Positions 25,830-34,271 of a stretch of 64,000 bases of DNA are shown here, in pieces. Position 1 is the first letter of the stretch. Every line of letters begins with the position of its first letter. The DNA lies in the NCBI RefSeq assembly GCF_020525925.1, contig NZ_CP084876.1, positions 2,480,001-2,544,000 of the forward strand, read 5' to 3'. The translations under genes were made by a program, and so were the position numbers. This stretch comes from Klebsiella quasipneumoniae subsp. quasipneumoniae. GTDB taxonomy: Bacteria; Pseudomonadota; Gammaproteobacteria; Enterobacterales; Enterobacteriaceae. The notes beneath the pieces were generated by a model. It worked only from the letters and a program-made list of their open reading frames with translations, was not told the origin of the DNA and did no database searches.

Positions 25830-26572
25830 TGTCTTCCGTTTGTATACAAGTGATCAACCCCAACACCAGCCTGGCGATGACCGAAACGATAGGCGCCGCC
25901 GCGCGTGCGGTCGCCGCGCCGGGCACCGAGATCCTTGCGGTCTGTCCCCGCGCCGGCGTGCCGTCAATAGAGGGCCACTTTGACGAAGCCATCGCGGCGG
26001 TCGGCGTGCTGGAGCAGATCAGGGCCGGACGCGAGCAGGGGGTGGATGGGCATGTGATCGCCTGCTTCGGCGACCCGGGGCTGCTGGCGGCGCGCGAGCT
26101 GGCTCAGGGGCCGGTGATCGGCATTGCGGAAGCGGCGATGCATATGGCGACGATGGTCGCCACCCGGTTCTCCATTGTGACCACGCTGCCGCGCACGCTG
26201 ATCATCGCCCGCCATTTGCTGCACCAGTACGGATTTCATCAACACTGCGCGGCGCTGCACGCCATTGATTTACCAGTGCTGGCGCTGGAAGACGGCAGCG
26301 GCCTGGCGCAGGAGAAAGTGCGTGAGCGCTGCATCCGCGCGTTGAACGAGGACGGTAGCGGGGCGATTGTCCTTGGCTGCGGCGGGATGGCGACGCTGGC
26401 GCAGGAGCTGACCCGCGAGCTGCGGGTGCCGGTGATCGACGGCGTCAGCGCGGCGGTGAAGATGGTCGAGTCGCTGGTCGCGCTGGGGCTGGCGACCAGC
26501 AAGCACGGGGACTTAGCGTTCCCGGAGAAAAAAGCGTTAAGCGGACAGTTTCAGTCGTTAAATCCATTTTAA
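25829..26572 (+). CDS. hpxA: allantoin racemase (Asp/Glu racemase superfamily)
   Basis: A 247-residue cytoplasmic racemase that interconverts the allantoin enantiomers so that all of the product of urate oxidation can be opened by HpxB. It starts IQVINPNTSLAMT, the family N-terminus. The two catalytic cysteines of two-base racemases are present, one in IACFGDPGL and one in IVLGCGGMATL. The start ATG overlaps the hpxS stop by one base and follows ACAAGGAGTCGTG. An in-frame extension upstream lies within hpxS and is not used. Codons 4-7 contain an exact copy of the HpxS palindrome. Confidence 0.92.
   Translation: MSSVCIQVINPNTSLAMTETIGAAARAVAAPGTEILAVCPRAGVPSIEGHFDEAIAAVGVLEQIRAGREQGVDGHVIACFGDPGLLAARELAQGPVIGIAEAAMHMATMVATRFSIVTTLPRTLIIARHLLHQYGFHQHCAALHAIDLPVLALEDGSGLAQEKVRERCIRALNEDGSGAIVLGCGGMATLAQELTRELRVPVIDGVSAAVKMVESLVALGLATSKHGDLAFPEKKALSGQFQSLNPF
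25840..25849. promoter_or_regulatory. internal HpxS-like palindrome in hpxA
   Basis: TTGTATACAA, identical to the upstream HpxS site at 25048, falls in codons 4-7 of hpxA, 12 bases into the gene. A fixed ten-base word is expected about 0.06 times in 64 kb. It could be an intragenic operator or roadblock site. Confidence 0.5.
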
Positions 26573-26584
26573 AAGGGGCAGGTG

Positions 26585-27517
26585 ATGGTTGAGAACCAGG
26601 AAAACTATCCTCGCGATCTGCGAGGTTATGCAGGGCAGCCGCCGCACGCGCGCTGGCCGGGCGGGGCGCGGATCGCGGTGCAGTTCGTCCTTAACTATGA
26701 GGAAGGCGCTGAGAACCACGTCCTGCATGGCGATGCGGGTTCGGAACAGTTCCTGTCCGATATTATCGGCGCCGCCAGCTACCCGGCGCGCCATATGTCG
26801 ATGGACTCGCTCTATGAATACGGCAGTCGGGCCGGGTTCTGGCGCATCCATCGCGAATTTAGCCAGCGCGGGCTGCCGCTGACGGTCTTCGGCGTGGCGA
26901 TGGCGCTGGCGCGGCATCCGGAGATTGTGGCGGCAATCAAGGCCGCGGATTACGATGTGGTCAGCCACGGCTGGCGCTGGATCCACTATCAGCACATGGA
27001 TATCGCCGAGGAGCGCGAGCATCTGCACAAAGCGGTGCAGGTGCTGACCGATCTGTTCGGCAAGCCGCCCACCGGCTGGTATACCGGCCGCGACAGCCCC
27101 AACACCCGCCAGCTGGTGGTGGAGCACGGCGGCTTTGACTATGACAGCGATTATTACGGCGATGATTTACCTTTCTGGAGCGAAGTGGCCTGCAGCGACG
27201 GCAGCCGCCGACCGCAACTGATCGTGCCTTACACCCTCGACGCCAACGACATGCGCTTTGCCACCGCCCAGGGGTTCAACACCGCGGAGCAGTTTTATAC
27301 CTACCTGAAAGACAGCTTTGACGTGCTGTACGCCGAGGGGGAAACCGCGCCGAAGATGATGTCCGTGGGGATGCACTGCCGGCTGCTGGGGCGTCCGGGC
27401 CGTTTCCGCGCGCTGCAGCGTTTCCTTGACTATATCCAGCAGCACGACAAGGTATGGGTCTGTACCCGGCAGCAGATCGCCGACCACTGGCGCGAGTTCC
27501 ATCCGTATCGCGGGTAG
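26585..27517 (+). CDS. hpxB: allantoinase, PuuE type
   Basis: A 310-residue allantoinase of the polysaccharide-deacetylase fold (PuuE class), not related to the metal-dependent AllB. It hydrolyses allantoin to allantoate. Seen: NYEEGAENHVLHGD near the N-terminus, typical of PuuE, the deacetylase-type GWRWIHYQHMDIAEE with its His residues, and PPTGWYTGRDSPNTRQLV. The start ATG at 26585 follows AAAAGGGGCAGGTG, and a GTG three bases earlier is less likely. It is the last gene of hpxSAB, 12 bases behind hpxA, and a palindromic repeat follows its stop. Confidence 0.94.
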   Translation: MVENQENYPRDLRGYAGQPPHARWPGGARIAVQFVLNYEEGAENHVLHGDAGSEQFLSDIIGAASYPARHMSMDSLYEYGSRAGFWRIHREFSQRGLPLTVFGVAMALARHPEIVAAIKAADYDVVSHGWRWIHYQHMDIAEEREHLHKAVQVLTDLFGKPPTGWYTGRDSPNTRQLVVEHGGFDYDSDYYGDDLPFWSEVACSDGSRRPQLIVPYTLDANDMRFATAQGFNTAEQFYTYLKDSFDVLYAEGETAPKMMSVGMHCRLLGRPGRFRALQRFLDYIQQHDKVWVCTRQQIADHWREFHPYRG

Positions 27518-27535
27518 CTTGCTGCCACTCACCAG

Positions 27536-27557
27536 GCCCTCTCCCCAGGGAGAGGGC
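27536..27557. terminator. palindromic repeat between convergent hpxB and TauE gene
   Basis: GCCCTCTCCC, loop CA, GGGAGAGGGC: perfect ten-base arms, a truncated relative of the repeat at 4839. It lies where two genes converge and probably ends both transcripts. Confidence 0.65.
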
Positions 27558-27604
27558 ATCGCCCGAACGCGTCTGTTGAACCGGTTCACCAGGATGTATT
27601 TTGA

Positions 27605-28396
27605 TTATTGAATAAGCATGGCGAGGAGTACCAGGCACAACAGCAGCACATAGATGCGTGCATACCATACATCTGGTACTGCAGGGATAGCCCGGCGGCT
27701 AAACATTATCCCGGCCCAGCCGGTCAGGACGAGCAGGACCAAAATTTTCAGGCTGATAAACCCAAGAAATCCGTTCAGCGGAATGCTGTGCCAGCCAATG
27801 ACGGCATAGGTCACAGCTCCGCATAGCGCCACGGGCAAAGAAAGCGGGTTGGATGCGCTAACGCACTCCTGCATCGCATACCCGTGTCGCCGTAGCAGGG
27901 GCACCGTCATGACGCTGCCACCCACGCCCAGCAATGCGGCAATCATGCCGATAACCATACCGCCGCCAGTGACCACTGGCAGGGACAGGCGACGCCGAGC
28001 GCTGCCCGTGAAAAAACCTTTGCGCAACAAACAATCGCTGATGGTTGCCAGCATATAGAGAATAAACAGCGCGCGAACGATCTTCTCGCTCAATATCCCT
28101 GCCAGACATGAGCCGACCACCGCCCCAATGGCAATAAACCATAACAACGGGAACAGCGTCTGCGCGGCAAGCTTGCCAGCCCGCCAGTTTCGATAGCTGA
28201 CCCAGCCGGCGTTAAATATCATCACCGCCGTTGAGGTAGCCACCGCGACATGCATGGCGTTTCCCGTGAGTTCCGGCTGCCGAAGCATCAGTTGATAGAC
28301 AAATGGCACCACCACAAAGCCGCCCCCGAAGCCGAACAGGACTGTGGTAATGCCGGTCGTAAAGCCAGCCAGCGCAATAATAACGATCTCATTCAA
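27605..28396 (-). CDS. TauE/SafE-family anion exporter
   Basis: A 263-residue inner-membrane protein with seven to eight helices and the duplicated family motif. The first copy is ALAGFTTGITTVLFGFGGGFVVVP and the second is GMVIGMIAALLGVGGSVMTVPLL. TauE/SafE proteins move sulfite, sulfoacetate and other organic anions out of the cell. The substrate here is not evident. The gene is divergent from an AraC regulator starting at 28506, which probably controls it. It ends next to hpxB, but nothing links it to purines. Confidence 0.85.
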   Translation of the reverse strand: MNEIVIIALAGFTTGITTVLFGFGGGFVVVPFVYQLMLRQPELTGNAMHVAVATSTAVMIFNAGWVSYRNWRAGKLAAQTLFPLLWFIAIGAVVGSCLAGILSEKIVRALFILYMLATISDCLLRKGFFTGSARRRLSLPVVTGGGMVIGMIAALLGVGGSVMTVPLLRRHGYAMQECVSASNPLSLPVALCGAVTYAVIGWHSIPLNGFLGFISLKILVLLVLTGWAGIMFSRRAIPAVPDVWYARIYVLLLCLVLLAMLIQ

Positions 28397-28505
28397 GAGA
28401 GTATCCCCGACCTGAAAATGAGCGAGCAGCTTATACCGGTCGCGTACGGCTTCCCATTTGCGTAGCGCTCAATTACCTTTGTAAATCGGTCAAAGGGAGG
28501 CAGGT

Positions 28506-29273
28506 GTGCGCAACGTAAAAATTGACGAAGTCGATCGGCTCGATCGCGAAGTGGTGGCGTTAGGTAATGACTATGCGCAAGGGTTTATCCTGCCACCGCA
28601 CCAGCATCGTCGCGCACAGCTGCTGTATGGCGCGACCGGACTGATGTATGTCACCACTCAGGACGGAGAATGGGTGGTTCCTCCGCAACATGCTGTCTGG
28701 ATCCCTCCTGAAACTGTGCACGCTGTCAGATTTGTGGGGGTGACCACGCGTAGCTTATATATTGAGCCAGATTATGTGGCCGCTTTCATTAAACACCGTC
28801 GTTGCGAAGTGATCAGCGTCTCGCCGCTGTTGCGCCAGCTACTGCTTGAGGCTGTGGATTTGCCACCGTTGTACGACAGCCCACGCGATCGCATGCTGAT
28901 ACAGTTGATGTTGCTGGAACTGGCTGCCATGCCGGTCCGCGAATTTGACATTCCGTTGCCGCAGCATCCGGCGCTGCTGGCGCTTTGTCAGGCTTTTTTG
29001 CTTAACCCCTCTATCCATGATCCTGCGGCGCGCTGGGCCAGGGCGCTGTTTATGAGTCCTAGTACCTTTCGCCGCCATTTCCTGAAGCAGCTGGGCCTGT
29101 CATTTTCCGCCTGGCGACAGCGAGCCTGTGTGGTGAGTGCCATGGCATGGTTGATAGCAGGGAAACCGGTGAACGAAGTGGCATTATCTCTTGGATACGA
29201 CAATGCGTCCTCTTTCACCACCATGTTCCGCCGCGTGACCGGGCAGCCGCCATCGTTTTATCACCCAGCCTGA
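28506..29273 (+). CDS. AraC-family regulator with cupin sensor
   Basis: A 255-residue regulator. The N-terminal cupin-type sensor domain (about residues 15-110) has FILPPHQHRRAQLLYGATG and VVPPQHAVWIPPETVHAV. The C-terminal pair of helix-turn-helix motifs (about 155-250) has RWARALFMSPSTFRRHFLKQ and GKPVNEVALSLGYDNASSFT. I start at GTG 28506, five bases behind GGGAGG. It belongs to the NimR/YdiP-like group that often controls a divergent exporter, and a TauE/SafE exporter gene is divergent here with about 110 bases between them. Confidence 0.88.
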   Translation: MRNVKIDEVDRLDREVVALGNDYAQGFILPPHQHRRAQLLYGATGLMYVTTQDGEWVVPPQHAVWIPPETVHAVRFVGVTTRSLYIEPDYVAAFIKHRRCEVISVSPLLRQLLLEAVDLPPLYDSPRDRMLIQLMLLELAAMPVREFDIPLPQHPALLALCQAFLLNPSIHDPAARWARALFMSPSTFRRHFLKQLGLSFSAWRQRACVVSAMAWLIAGKPVNEVALSLGYDNASSFTTMFRRVTGQPPSFYHPA

Positions 29274-29443
29274 TGCGTCGGGGAAGGGGGCTCCCGGCAG
29301 CATGGGTCGGAAATGAATGTCACTTTATATGGCGTTGCTATGCGTTAACGCAGTCATAAGACAGACACCTGGCTTGCATCTTCAGGTACCCCAACATTTA
29401 GTGGTGGCTACCTCGATGCGGTTTATCTATTCTGGCTGTAACC

Positions 29444-29692
29444 ATGAGAAGACCGGAATCTCTCTTTGTGAACCATCTAATCTTTGAAAAAGTCATCATC
29501 ATCTTCATTCTCGTCCTGTGGGTATTCGATACATTCAGAACCAGGAAAAGAAAACGTTTTGATCCCGCGATTGAAGCCGCTGATGCCAGCGAACGCCATC
29601 AATGGCGCTATCTGAGATGGGGGTTTCGGATCATACAGGTGGTAGCGGGAGTGTATATCGTCGTGCAGCTGATTCAGGTTTTACTGAGATAG
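29444..29692 (+). CDS. small two-helix membrane protein, unknown
   Basis: An 82-residue protein with two hydrophobic helices (about 12-28, EKVIIIFILVLWVF; about 62-80, IIQVVAGVYIVVQLIQVLL) and a basic, polar middle (RTRKRKRFDP...ERHQWR). This arrangement is plausible for a real small inner-membrane protein, but I recognise no family and no strong ribosome site. The base composition is AT-richer than the neighbourhood to the left, marking the start of an accessory stretch. Function unknown. Confidence 0.55.
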   Translation: MRRPESLFVNHLIFEKVIIIFILVLWVFDTFRTRKRKRFDPAIEAADASERHQWRYLRWGFRIIQVVAGVYIVVQLIQVLLR

Positions 29693-29835
29693 CGGTCCCG
29701 GGCAGGGGCGACTGAATATAACCCTTGTCAGCGACACGTGTTCCTGTTTTTCGCCGAGAGCTAAGAACTTGCCTGCATATAAACGGGGTGTTTTTAGTTT
29801 GTAACATTTCAAACAACAGCATACGTGACCTTTCA

Positions 29836-30465
29836 ATGATGCAAGTGATACTGGTTCGACACGCAGAAACAGAATGGAATGTAAAAGGTAGTATTCAGGG
29901 ACACAATGATAGCGCATTGACGCTTCGGGGGGAGCGTCAAACAGCAGCCTTGCTGGCAGCGTTTGTAGCGAGTGATTACCGGGTAGAATGTGTTTACGCT
30001 TCTCCGCTTGGCCGGGCCTGGCAAATGGGACAGCGCCTGGCGGAGAGTTTTTATTGTTCACTGATAGCTGAACCAGCTCTGAAAGAACAGGCTTTTGGTC
30101 AGTTTGAGGGCATGACAAGCGTAGAGCTCCTGCAGAATAATCCAGACGCCGCAGAAGCATTATTCAACCTTGATGCAGAGTATTGTCCGCCAGGGGGGGA
30201 GTCTCTCTCACATGCTTCGCAGCGAATTATGCATTTTTTATCCAATCTGGAAAAAAAACATCATCATCGAACAATATGTCTTGTGTCTCACGGGATGGTC
30301 ATTCAGGGCGTGCTTGCGATGCTAAAAAGCGGATCTGTGGATGATTTTCACAGGTATGCGCAACCCAACGCGAGTTACTCCGTTTTCGAGCTGGTTAATG
30401 GAAGGTGTTCCGCCCTTAGATGGGGGATCGCGACACATTTACGTCACCTGGATGGAACAGTCTGA
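29836..30465 (+). CDS. histidine phosphatase family protein
   Basis: A 209-residue member of the phosphoglycerate-mutase-like (branch 1) phosphatases, cytoplasmic. The catalytic phosphohistidine is in VILVRHAETEWN (a RHA variant of RHG), with the supporting Arg in VYASPLGRAWQMG. The acid Glu is in KEQAFGQFEGM and the second His in CLVSHGMVIQGVL, so the active site is complete. I start at ATG 29836 (MMQVILVRH); the ribosome site is weak. Relatives act on phosphorylated sugars, cobalamin or cofactor intermediates, and the sequence alone does not choose. Codon use is AT-rich relative to the chromosome, suggesting transfer. Confidence 0.82.
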   Translation: MMQVILVRHAETEWNVKGSIQGHNDSALTLRGERQTAALLAAFVASDYRVECVYASPLGRAWQMGQRLAESFYCSLIAEPALKEQAFGQFEGMTSVELLQNNPDAAEALFNLDAEYCPPGGESLSHASQRIMHFLSNLEKKHHHRTICLVSHGMVIQGVLAMLKSGSVDDFHRYAQPNASYSVFELVNGRCSALRWGIATHLRHLDGTV

Positions 30466-30701
30466 CTTACCCCAAATTCCTGCTTTTCATGTTTGCTGCT
30501 CTTCCTCAGTTTGTCGTTCCCGTCGCGGGTCCGGTCTGGTTGCAATTGCTTGTCCTGGGGAGTATCAAAAAAGCGGGCTGGAATGGTTTCCCTGGGTTCA
30601 GTCGCGATGGCATCAGGGACGTTTGGAAACAGTCCTTAACACCCGGGCGTTATCAAATGGCAGGAGGGGTGTACAGGCGTTGTCATCCGCATGATGTTTA
30701 G
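30463..30701 (+). pseudogene. remnant of a LysE/RhtB amino-acid exporter
   Basis: One frame here encodes YPKFLLFMFAALPQFV followed by a GPVWLQLLVLGSI stretch. This matches the conserved NPK...F..LPQFV block that starts the second half of LysE/RhtB exporters. A later stretch RYQMAGGVY resembles the family's C-terminal RxxGG helix. The rest has decayed, and no N-terminal half is found before it. It therefore looks like a gene fragment left by recombination just after the phosphatase gene. It may overlap the end of that gene by a few bases. Confidence 0.5.
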
Positions 30702-30980
30702 CGGGGCCGGCATAGTATCGACATCCGCCCGTTAAGGTATACACAACCGGTAAACCCGCTGTCCGCTTCTCGTTCAGACTGAAATGTAACTTTGGAGAAT
30801 GGACCCCACTGCGGCGGTCAACACTAAATCTCATGCCTATCTCAACTTGACGGCATGTCAGATATAGTGATCGGCGGTGATTTTCAGGGTAAAACCCGCA
30901 GTTTTCCCAGCTGCGGTATTCGGAAAAATTCGGTAGTGGCGAGGTTCAATCACAAAATGTCTATTTTGATATAAAGCCAA
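30702..30980. other. gene-free stretch in the accessory region
   Basis: No credible reading frame. It includes a short fragment (about 30759-30780, GCTGTCCGCTTCTCGTTCAGAC) of the dispersed repeat described at 30981. Confidence 0.4.
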
Positions 30981-31047
30981 TGTCCGCTCCTCGCTCATAG
31001 CGGACCTTCAAATCAGTTAGTTCGTCCGCTCTGTACCAGGAGCGGAC
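30981..31047. repeat. dispersed 67-bp repeat, copy A
   Basis: Two TCCGCTC-containing halves, TGTCCGCTCCTCGCTCATAG-CGGACCTT and TTCGTCCGCTCTG-TACCAGGAGCGGAC, with internal GTCCGCT/AGCGGAC pairing. The best preserved of three copies (others at 34159 and 34778) in this accessory stretch, each lying between genes. Confidence 0.75.
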
Positions 31048-31088
31048 ATGACAAGCTCAACCCGATGGCAAGCTCACCGGGCATGACA

Positions 31089-31814
31089 TTATGCTTGAGC
31101 GGCGTTGTAACGCGCTTCCAGCTTATCCAGAAAGCCAAAAAGCACTTGATTCATTTCACTGTAATCGTGGGCCCGGAGCGCTGCAGGCGTGTCAACGAAA
31201 CGGTAGTCTGCTGCACGGCTCAGCTCTTGCTCAGAATGGGCGATCAGCCGTTCTACAACGTCCAATGTGAGCTCCATATGGCACTGGAAACCAAAGACGC
31301 GGTCTGAATAGGCAACGATCTGCCGGGGACAGCCTTCGCTGTAAGCGATAATTTTGGCCTCCGGCGTCAAGCCTGGCATATCGTTATGCCAGTGACCCAC
31401 TTCCAGTGTTTTCCCAAAGTGAGAGAACATCTCATCCTTTCTGCCGTCTTCGGTCAATGTGATCGGGAATTTACCAATCTCTTTTTCCGGGCTATGAGAG
31501 AAAGGCGCGCCCAGCGCTTCACCAATGAGCTGTGAACCTAGGCAGATACCGATCACCGCCTTACCGGTTTTAACCGCGGAAGCAATCAGCGCCTGTTCCG
31601 CTTTAGCATTAAAGTGCGGGCACGCTTCAAGCGTTGTGTCCGGATCTTGCGGACCGCCCATCACGATAAGAAAATCGATGCCTTCGGCGTCAGCAGGTAG
31701 CCGATCGCCTGCATAGACGTGTGAGTAAGTTACATCATGACCTTGGTTTATTGCCCAGGTTTCATATGCGCCCGGGGCTTCAAAACTTTCATGTACGATA
31801 AAGTGTACACGCAT
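31089..31814 (-). CDS. class I glutamine amidotransferase-like protein
   Basis: A 241-residue stand-alone GATase1 protein of the GMP-synthase-like group. The nucleophilic Cys lies in AVIGICLGSQLIGEALG (about residue 93). The His is in VFGFQCHMELT, and the Glu of the triad is two residues further in the same motif. The oxyanion segment IVMGGPQDPD is present. No synthase domain is fused, so like other GuaA-like orphans it may release ammonia from a glutamyl compound or act on gamma-glutamyl conjugates. It is divergent from an AraC regulator with 92 bases between the starts, a likely regulator-target pair. Confidence 0.85.
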   Translation of the reverse strand: MRVHFIVHESFEAPGAYETWAINQGHDVTYSHVYAGDRLPADAEGIDFLIVMGGPQDPDTTLEACPHFNAKAEQALIASAVKTGKAVIGICLGSQLIGEALGAPFSHSPEKEIGKFPITLTEDGRKDEMFSHFGKTLEVGHWHNDMPGLTPEAKIIAYSEGCPRQIVAYSDRVFGFQCHMELTLDVVERLIAHSEQELSRAADYRFVDTPAALRAHDYSEMNQVLFGFLDKLEARYNAAQA

Positions 31815-31906
31815 GAGGTTAAGCTCCTGTAATATCTTTGACGATCAGAATGATAAGTCACGCACCCATTGCCTAAGGCTCTACTCCGGGTGGTTCCAGT
31901 TTCGAT

Positions 31907-32707
31907 ATGATAAATGCAGGGGCTAAATCTGAAATGCCAGGTAGTATAGATAAAGCGCCAAGACATGATGAAGCCACAGGCTGGTCCAGTACTGCGATAA
32001 GCTATCAACGCGGTGAGGTAGATCCTCCCCATCATCATGTTGAGGGGCAGCTACTCTTCGCCACCAGAGGGGTGATGCTGGTGCAAACAGAGAGTGACCG
32101 TTGGGTGATCCCTCCTCAGCGGGCATTATGGCTACCGCCTCTGCATATCCATAGTTACCATCTGCTTTCACAAACCGATCTCAGGGCGATCTATTTAAGC
32201 AGTAGCCTTATCGCAGAATGTACGAGCTTTACGAAGAGTCAACAGGTGCATGTGATCACGGCTACGTCGTTAGTCAAAGAACTTATCGCAGGGCTGTTCA
32301 GTGAGGACTACGCCAGACCGATTCAACGGAAGATAGCGTTGTTGCTTCTGGAAATTCTCAGCGAGGCGCCACCTTTAACGATGGCGCTACCCATGCCGAA
32401 TGATGAGCGATTATTCAGCGCGGCCAGATCGCTACTGGTCAATCAGCGCTGGGAAGCATCGCTGAGCGAGCTGGCTTTTATGTCGGCCATGTCGGAACGG
32501 ACCTTTTCCCGATTGTTTATGAAGGATACAGGCTTTAGTTTTCGAACATGGAAGCAGAGAGCCAGAATTTATGCTTCGTTGGATCTTCTTGCGAACGGCG
32601 TTCCAATCAAACAGGTCGCTTACCAGCTTGGTTTCTCATGCCCGGCGGCCTTTACCGCTGCTTTTCGCTGCATTTTGGGGGCAACGCCGCGCGATTATGT
32701 GCCTTAA
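31907..32707 (+). CDS. AraC-family regulator
   Basis: A 266-residue regulator related to the one at 28506. The cupin sensor part has GEVDPPHHHVEGQLLFATRG and WVIPPQRALWLPPLHIHSY. The DNA-binding part has LSELAFMSAMSERTFSRLF and GVPIKQVAYQLGFSCPAAFTAAF. I take ATG 31907, while ATG 31934 would remove nine poorly conserved residues. Neither site has a strong ribosome signal. It is divergent from the glutamine amidotransferase gene and probably controls it. AT-rich codons fit the accessory stretch. Confidence 0.86.
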   Translation: MINAGAKSEMPGSIDKAPRHDEATGWSSTAISYQRGEVDPPHHHVEGQLLFATRGVMLVQTESDRWVIPPQRALWLPPLHIHSYHLLSQTDLRAIYLSSSLIAECTSFTKSQQVHVITATSLVKELIAGLFSEDYARPIQRKIALLLLEILSEAPPLTMALPMPNDERLFSAARSLLVNQRWEASLSELAFMSAMSERTFSRLFMKDTGFSFRTWKQRARIYASLDLLANGVPIKQVAYQLGFSCPAAFTAAFRCILGATPRDYVP

Positions 32708-33168
32708 ACCGGGAAACCCTCAAAGCGGTCTTTGAGACTGTCATGGGCATATTACCAGACGCAGAAACCCTGCGAGGGTAGGCGTATCCCGCCTTTGCTG
32801 TTGAGAAAGGTAGTTTAATTTGCACCCGACACACTCTCATTGATTAAAGCACGGAGTGGAGATTACTGCGGTCCACAGTTCTGACAAACCGTGAAAGAGA
32901 AGGCCTGCGTGAAGAAAAAAGGTGTCGCGATACGTTATGAAATTACCTTATGACAGACCTTGCGGTGATTTACGGCACCGGGTGGATTCCGGACGCTGTG
33001 AGCCGACTCATTTCTACGAAGCCTGATTCTGCTGTACCTCAGGCCATATGATAGCCTGCACAACAATCACATACCGCCCATTAATGCGTCCAGGGGAGTA
33101 CACCCGGGCCCTTGACGTCCCGTGTGTGCCAAAAGCGGAAGTAGGCTGAAGATAAATTAGCATTGCTG
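32708..33168. other. gene-free stretch with a repeat fragment
   Basis: About 460 bases without a credible gene. A short minus-strand frame (33014-33217) has no ribosome site or recognisable family. A fragment of the dispersed repeat (GTGTGCCAAAAGCGGAAG) lies near 33123-33141. Confidence 0.4.
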
Positions 33169-34068
33169 TTAGCCGTGGGTTCTGCAGATGGGTAGAAATT
33201 GATAACTTAGGATGCAAGTTCGTCCCGCTCTTTCTGCAGTTTTCATCGAGGGGATATTCTCCGGAATAATTGTGCCCATATACAAAGATAGTTCAGAATC
33301 GGAATGAGTTAATAATCGGTACAGCAGGCGTTGCGCTCGGGCTGACAATGATCGACCACGAAAAGCAGGAAGTATTACTTTGTCAGTAATACGATATCCT
33401 CTCAGAAAAGCGATGTTTCCTTTCTGGCATATTAGCAACCCGGCGCGAACGTCGTTTTCATAGATAATATATACTTCTCTCTCAGAAATATGGTCACACA
33501 ACTCTTCGTCATCAACTGCTACCAAATTGTTTGCAGACAGTTCGCGAACTGTCTGCCATGTATGCTTATAGGCATCGCCCAGAGCCTGACAACACCAGTC
33601 AAAATCTTCGTATGTCGCCACTTGCAAAGTAAGAGATTTATCATTAAATTCAGGGGGTTCAGAAAAAGAGGTGGCGTATATATACTGGTCGGGAATACCC
33701 TGTGGGAAGGACTGGCCGGGCACAAGAATGCGGACATACTGAGCTCTGAGTTGTGACCATTCCTTACTAATGAGTTCTAATGCAGTATGATTTAGGTCAG
33801 AATCCATACCTACAATATCAATAAAAGGTTTGTTAATATTTCCGCCCTGATAACGGGGGCCAGTAAGAAATTGCTTTCCATCAATTTTGAGTTTTCGTTG
33901 TAAAAAATATTCCTGACATAATCCAGTTTCTCTCCAGGGAAATCGCGCCGAGAAACTTCTGTCTGTACACCTCGACTCCTGCTCTGACAACCATTGTTTT
34001 AGCCATGAACGTAGGGTAAATTCAGGCACAGGTAGCCTGGCATATTGAGATAGCATGTAAGATAGCAT
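33169..34068 (-). CDS. orphan protein with C-terminal GNAT-like domain
   Basis: A 299-residue protein I cannot name. The C-terminal 110 residues have GNAT-acetyltransferase character: a strand pair (REVYIIYENDVRAGLLICQKGNIAFLRG), an acceptor-like loop KVILPAFRGRSLSARAQRLL in the place of the acetyl-CoA-binding R/QxxGxG/A motif, and GTIIPENIPSMKTAERAGR, which fits the N-x-x-S/A helix that closes the domain. The N-terminal 180 residues are of unknown fold and hold several short acidic and aromatic segments. I start at ATG 34068, and a TTG at 34113 would extend it. The gene is AT-rich with many rare codons, flanked by copies of the dispersed repeat. Toxin, tailoring or unrelated acetylation roles are all possible. 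Confidence 0.6.
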   Translation of the reverse strand: MLSYMLSQYARLPVPEFTLRSWLKQWLSEQESRCTDRSFSARFPWRETGLCQEYFLQRKLKIDGKQFLTGPRYQGGNINKPFIDIVGMDSDLNHTALELISKEWSQLRAQYVRILVPGQSFPQGIPDQYIYATSFSEPPEFNDKSLTLQVATYEDFDWCCQALGDAYKHTWQTVRELSANNLVAVDDEELCDHISEREVYIIYENDVRAGLLICQKGNIAFLRGYRITDKVILPAFRGRSLSARAQRLLYRLLTHSDSELSLYMGTIIPENIPSMKTAERAGRTCILSYQFLPICRTHG

Positions 34069-34158
34069 AAAAAATATTTCGCCCTTGGATGTAAAAATGT
34101 TCTTTATAAACAAATCAGAATAGCTCTCCTCTCATTTTATTACCAATTATAGCTGGCA

Positions 34159-34224
34159 CGTCCGCTCCTTGCTCAATGCGAACCTTTAGTTCGATAGCTT
34201 GTCCGCTCCGCGCCAGAAGCGAAC
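34159..34224. repeat. dispersed repeat, copy B
   Basis: CGTCCGCTCCTTGCTCAATG, then TTGTCCGCTCCGCGCCAGAA and GCGAAC. It aligns along its length with copy A at 30981, with scattered substitutions. It lies between the orphan GNAT-like gene and the ASCH gene. Confidence 0.7.
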
Positions 34225-34271
34225 AGTGTTATCAGTGGCGATTGATAAAACGTCAGCCCGTTAACCTTGTC

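Noticed and set aside
31089..31814. Glutamine amidotransferase as part of GMP synthesis or purine breakdown
   Set aside because: It lacks a synthetase domain, and it is paired with an AraC regulator in the accessory stretch, not with hpx genes.
33014..33217. Minus-strand frame of 67 codons in the gene-free stretch
   Set aside because: No ribosome site, no family resemblance, and it runs into the end of the GNAT-like gene in another frame.
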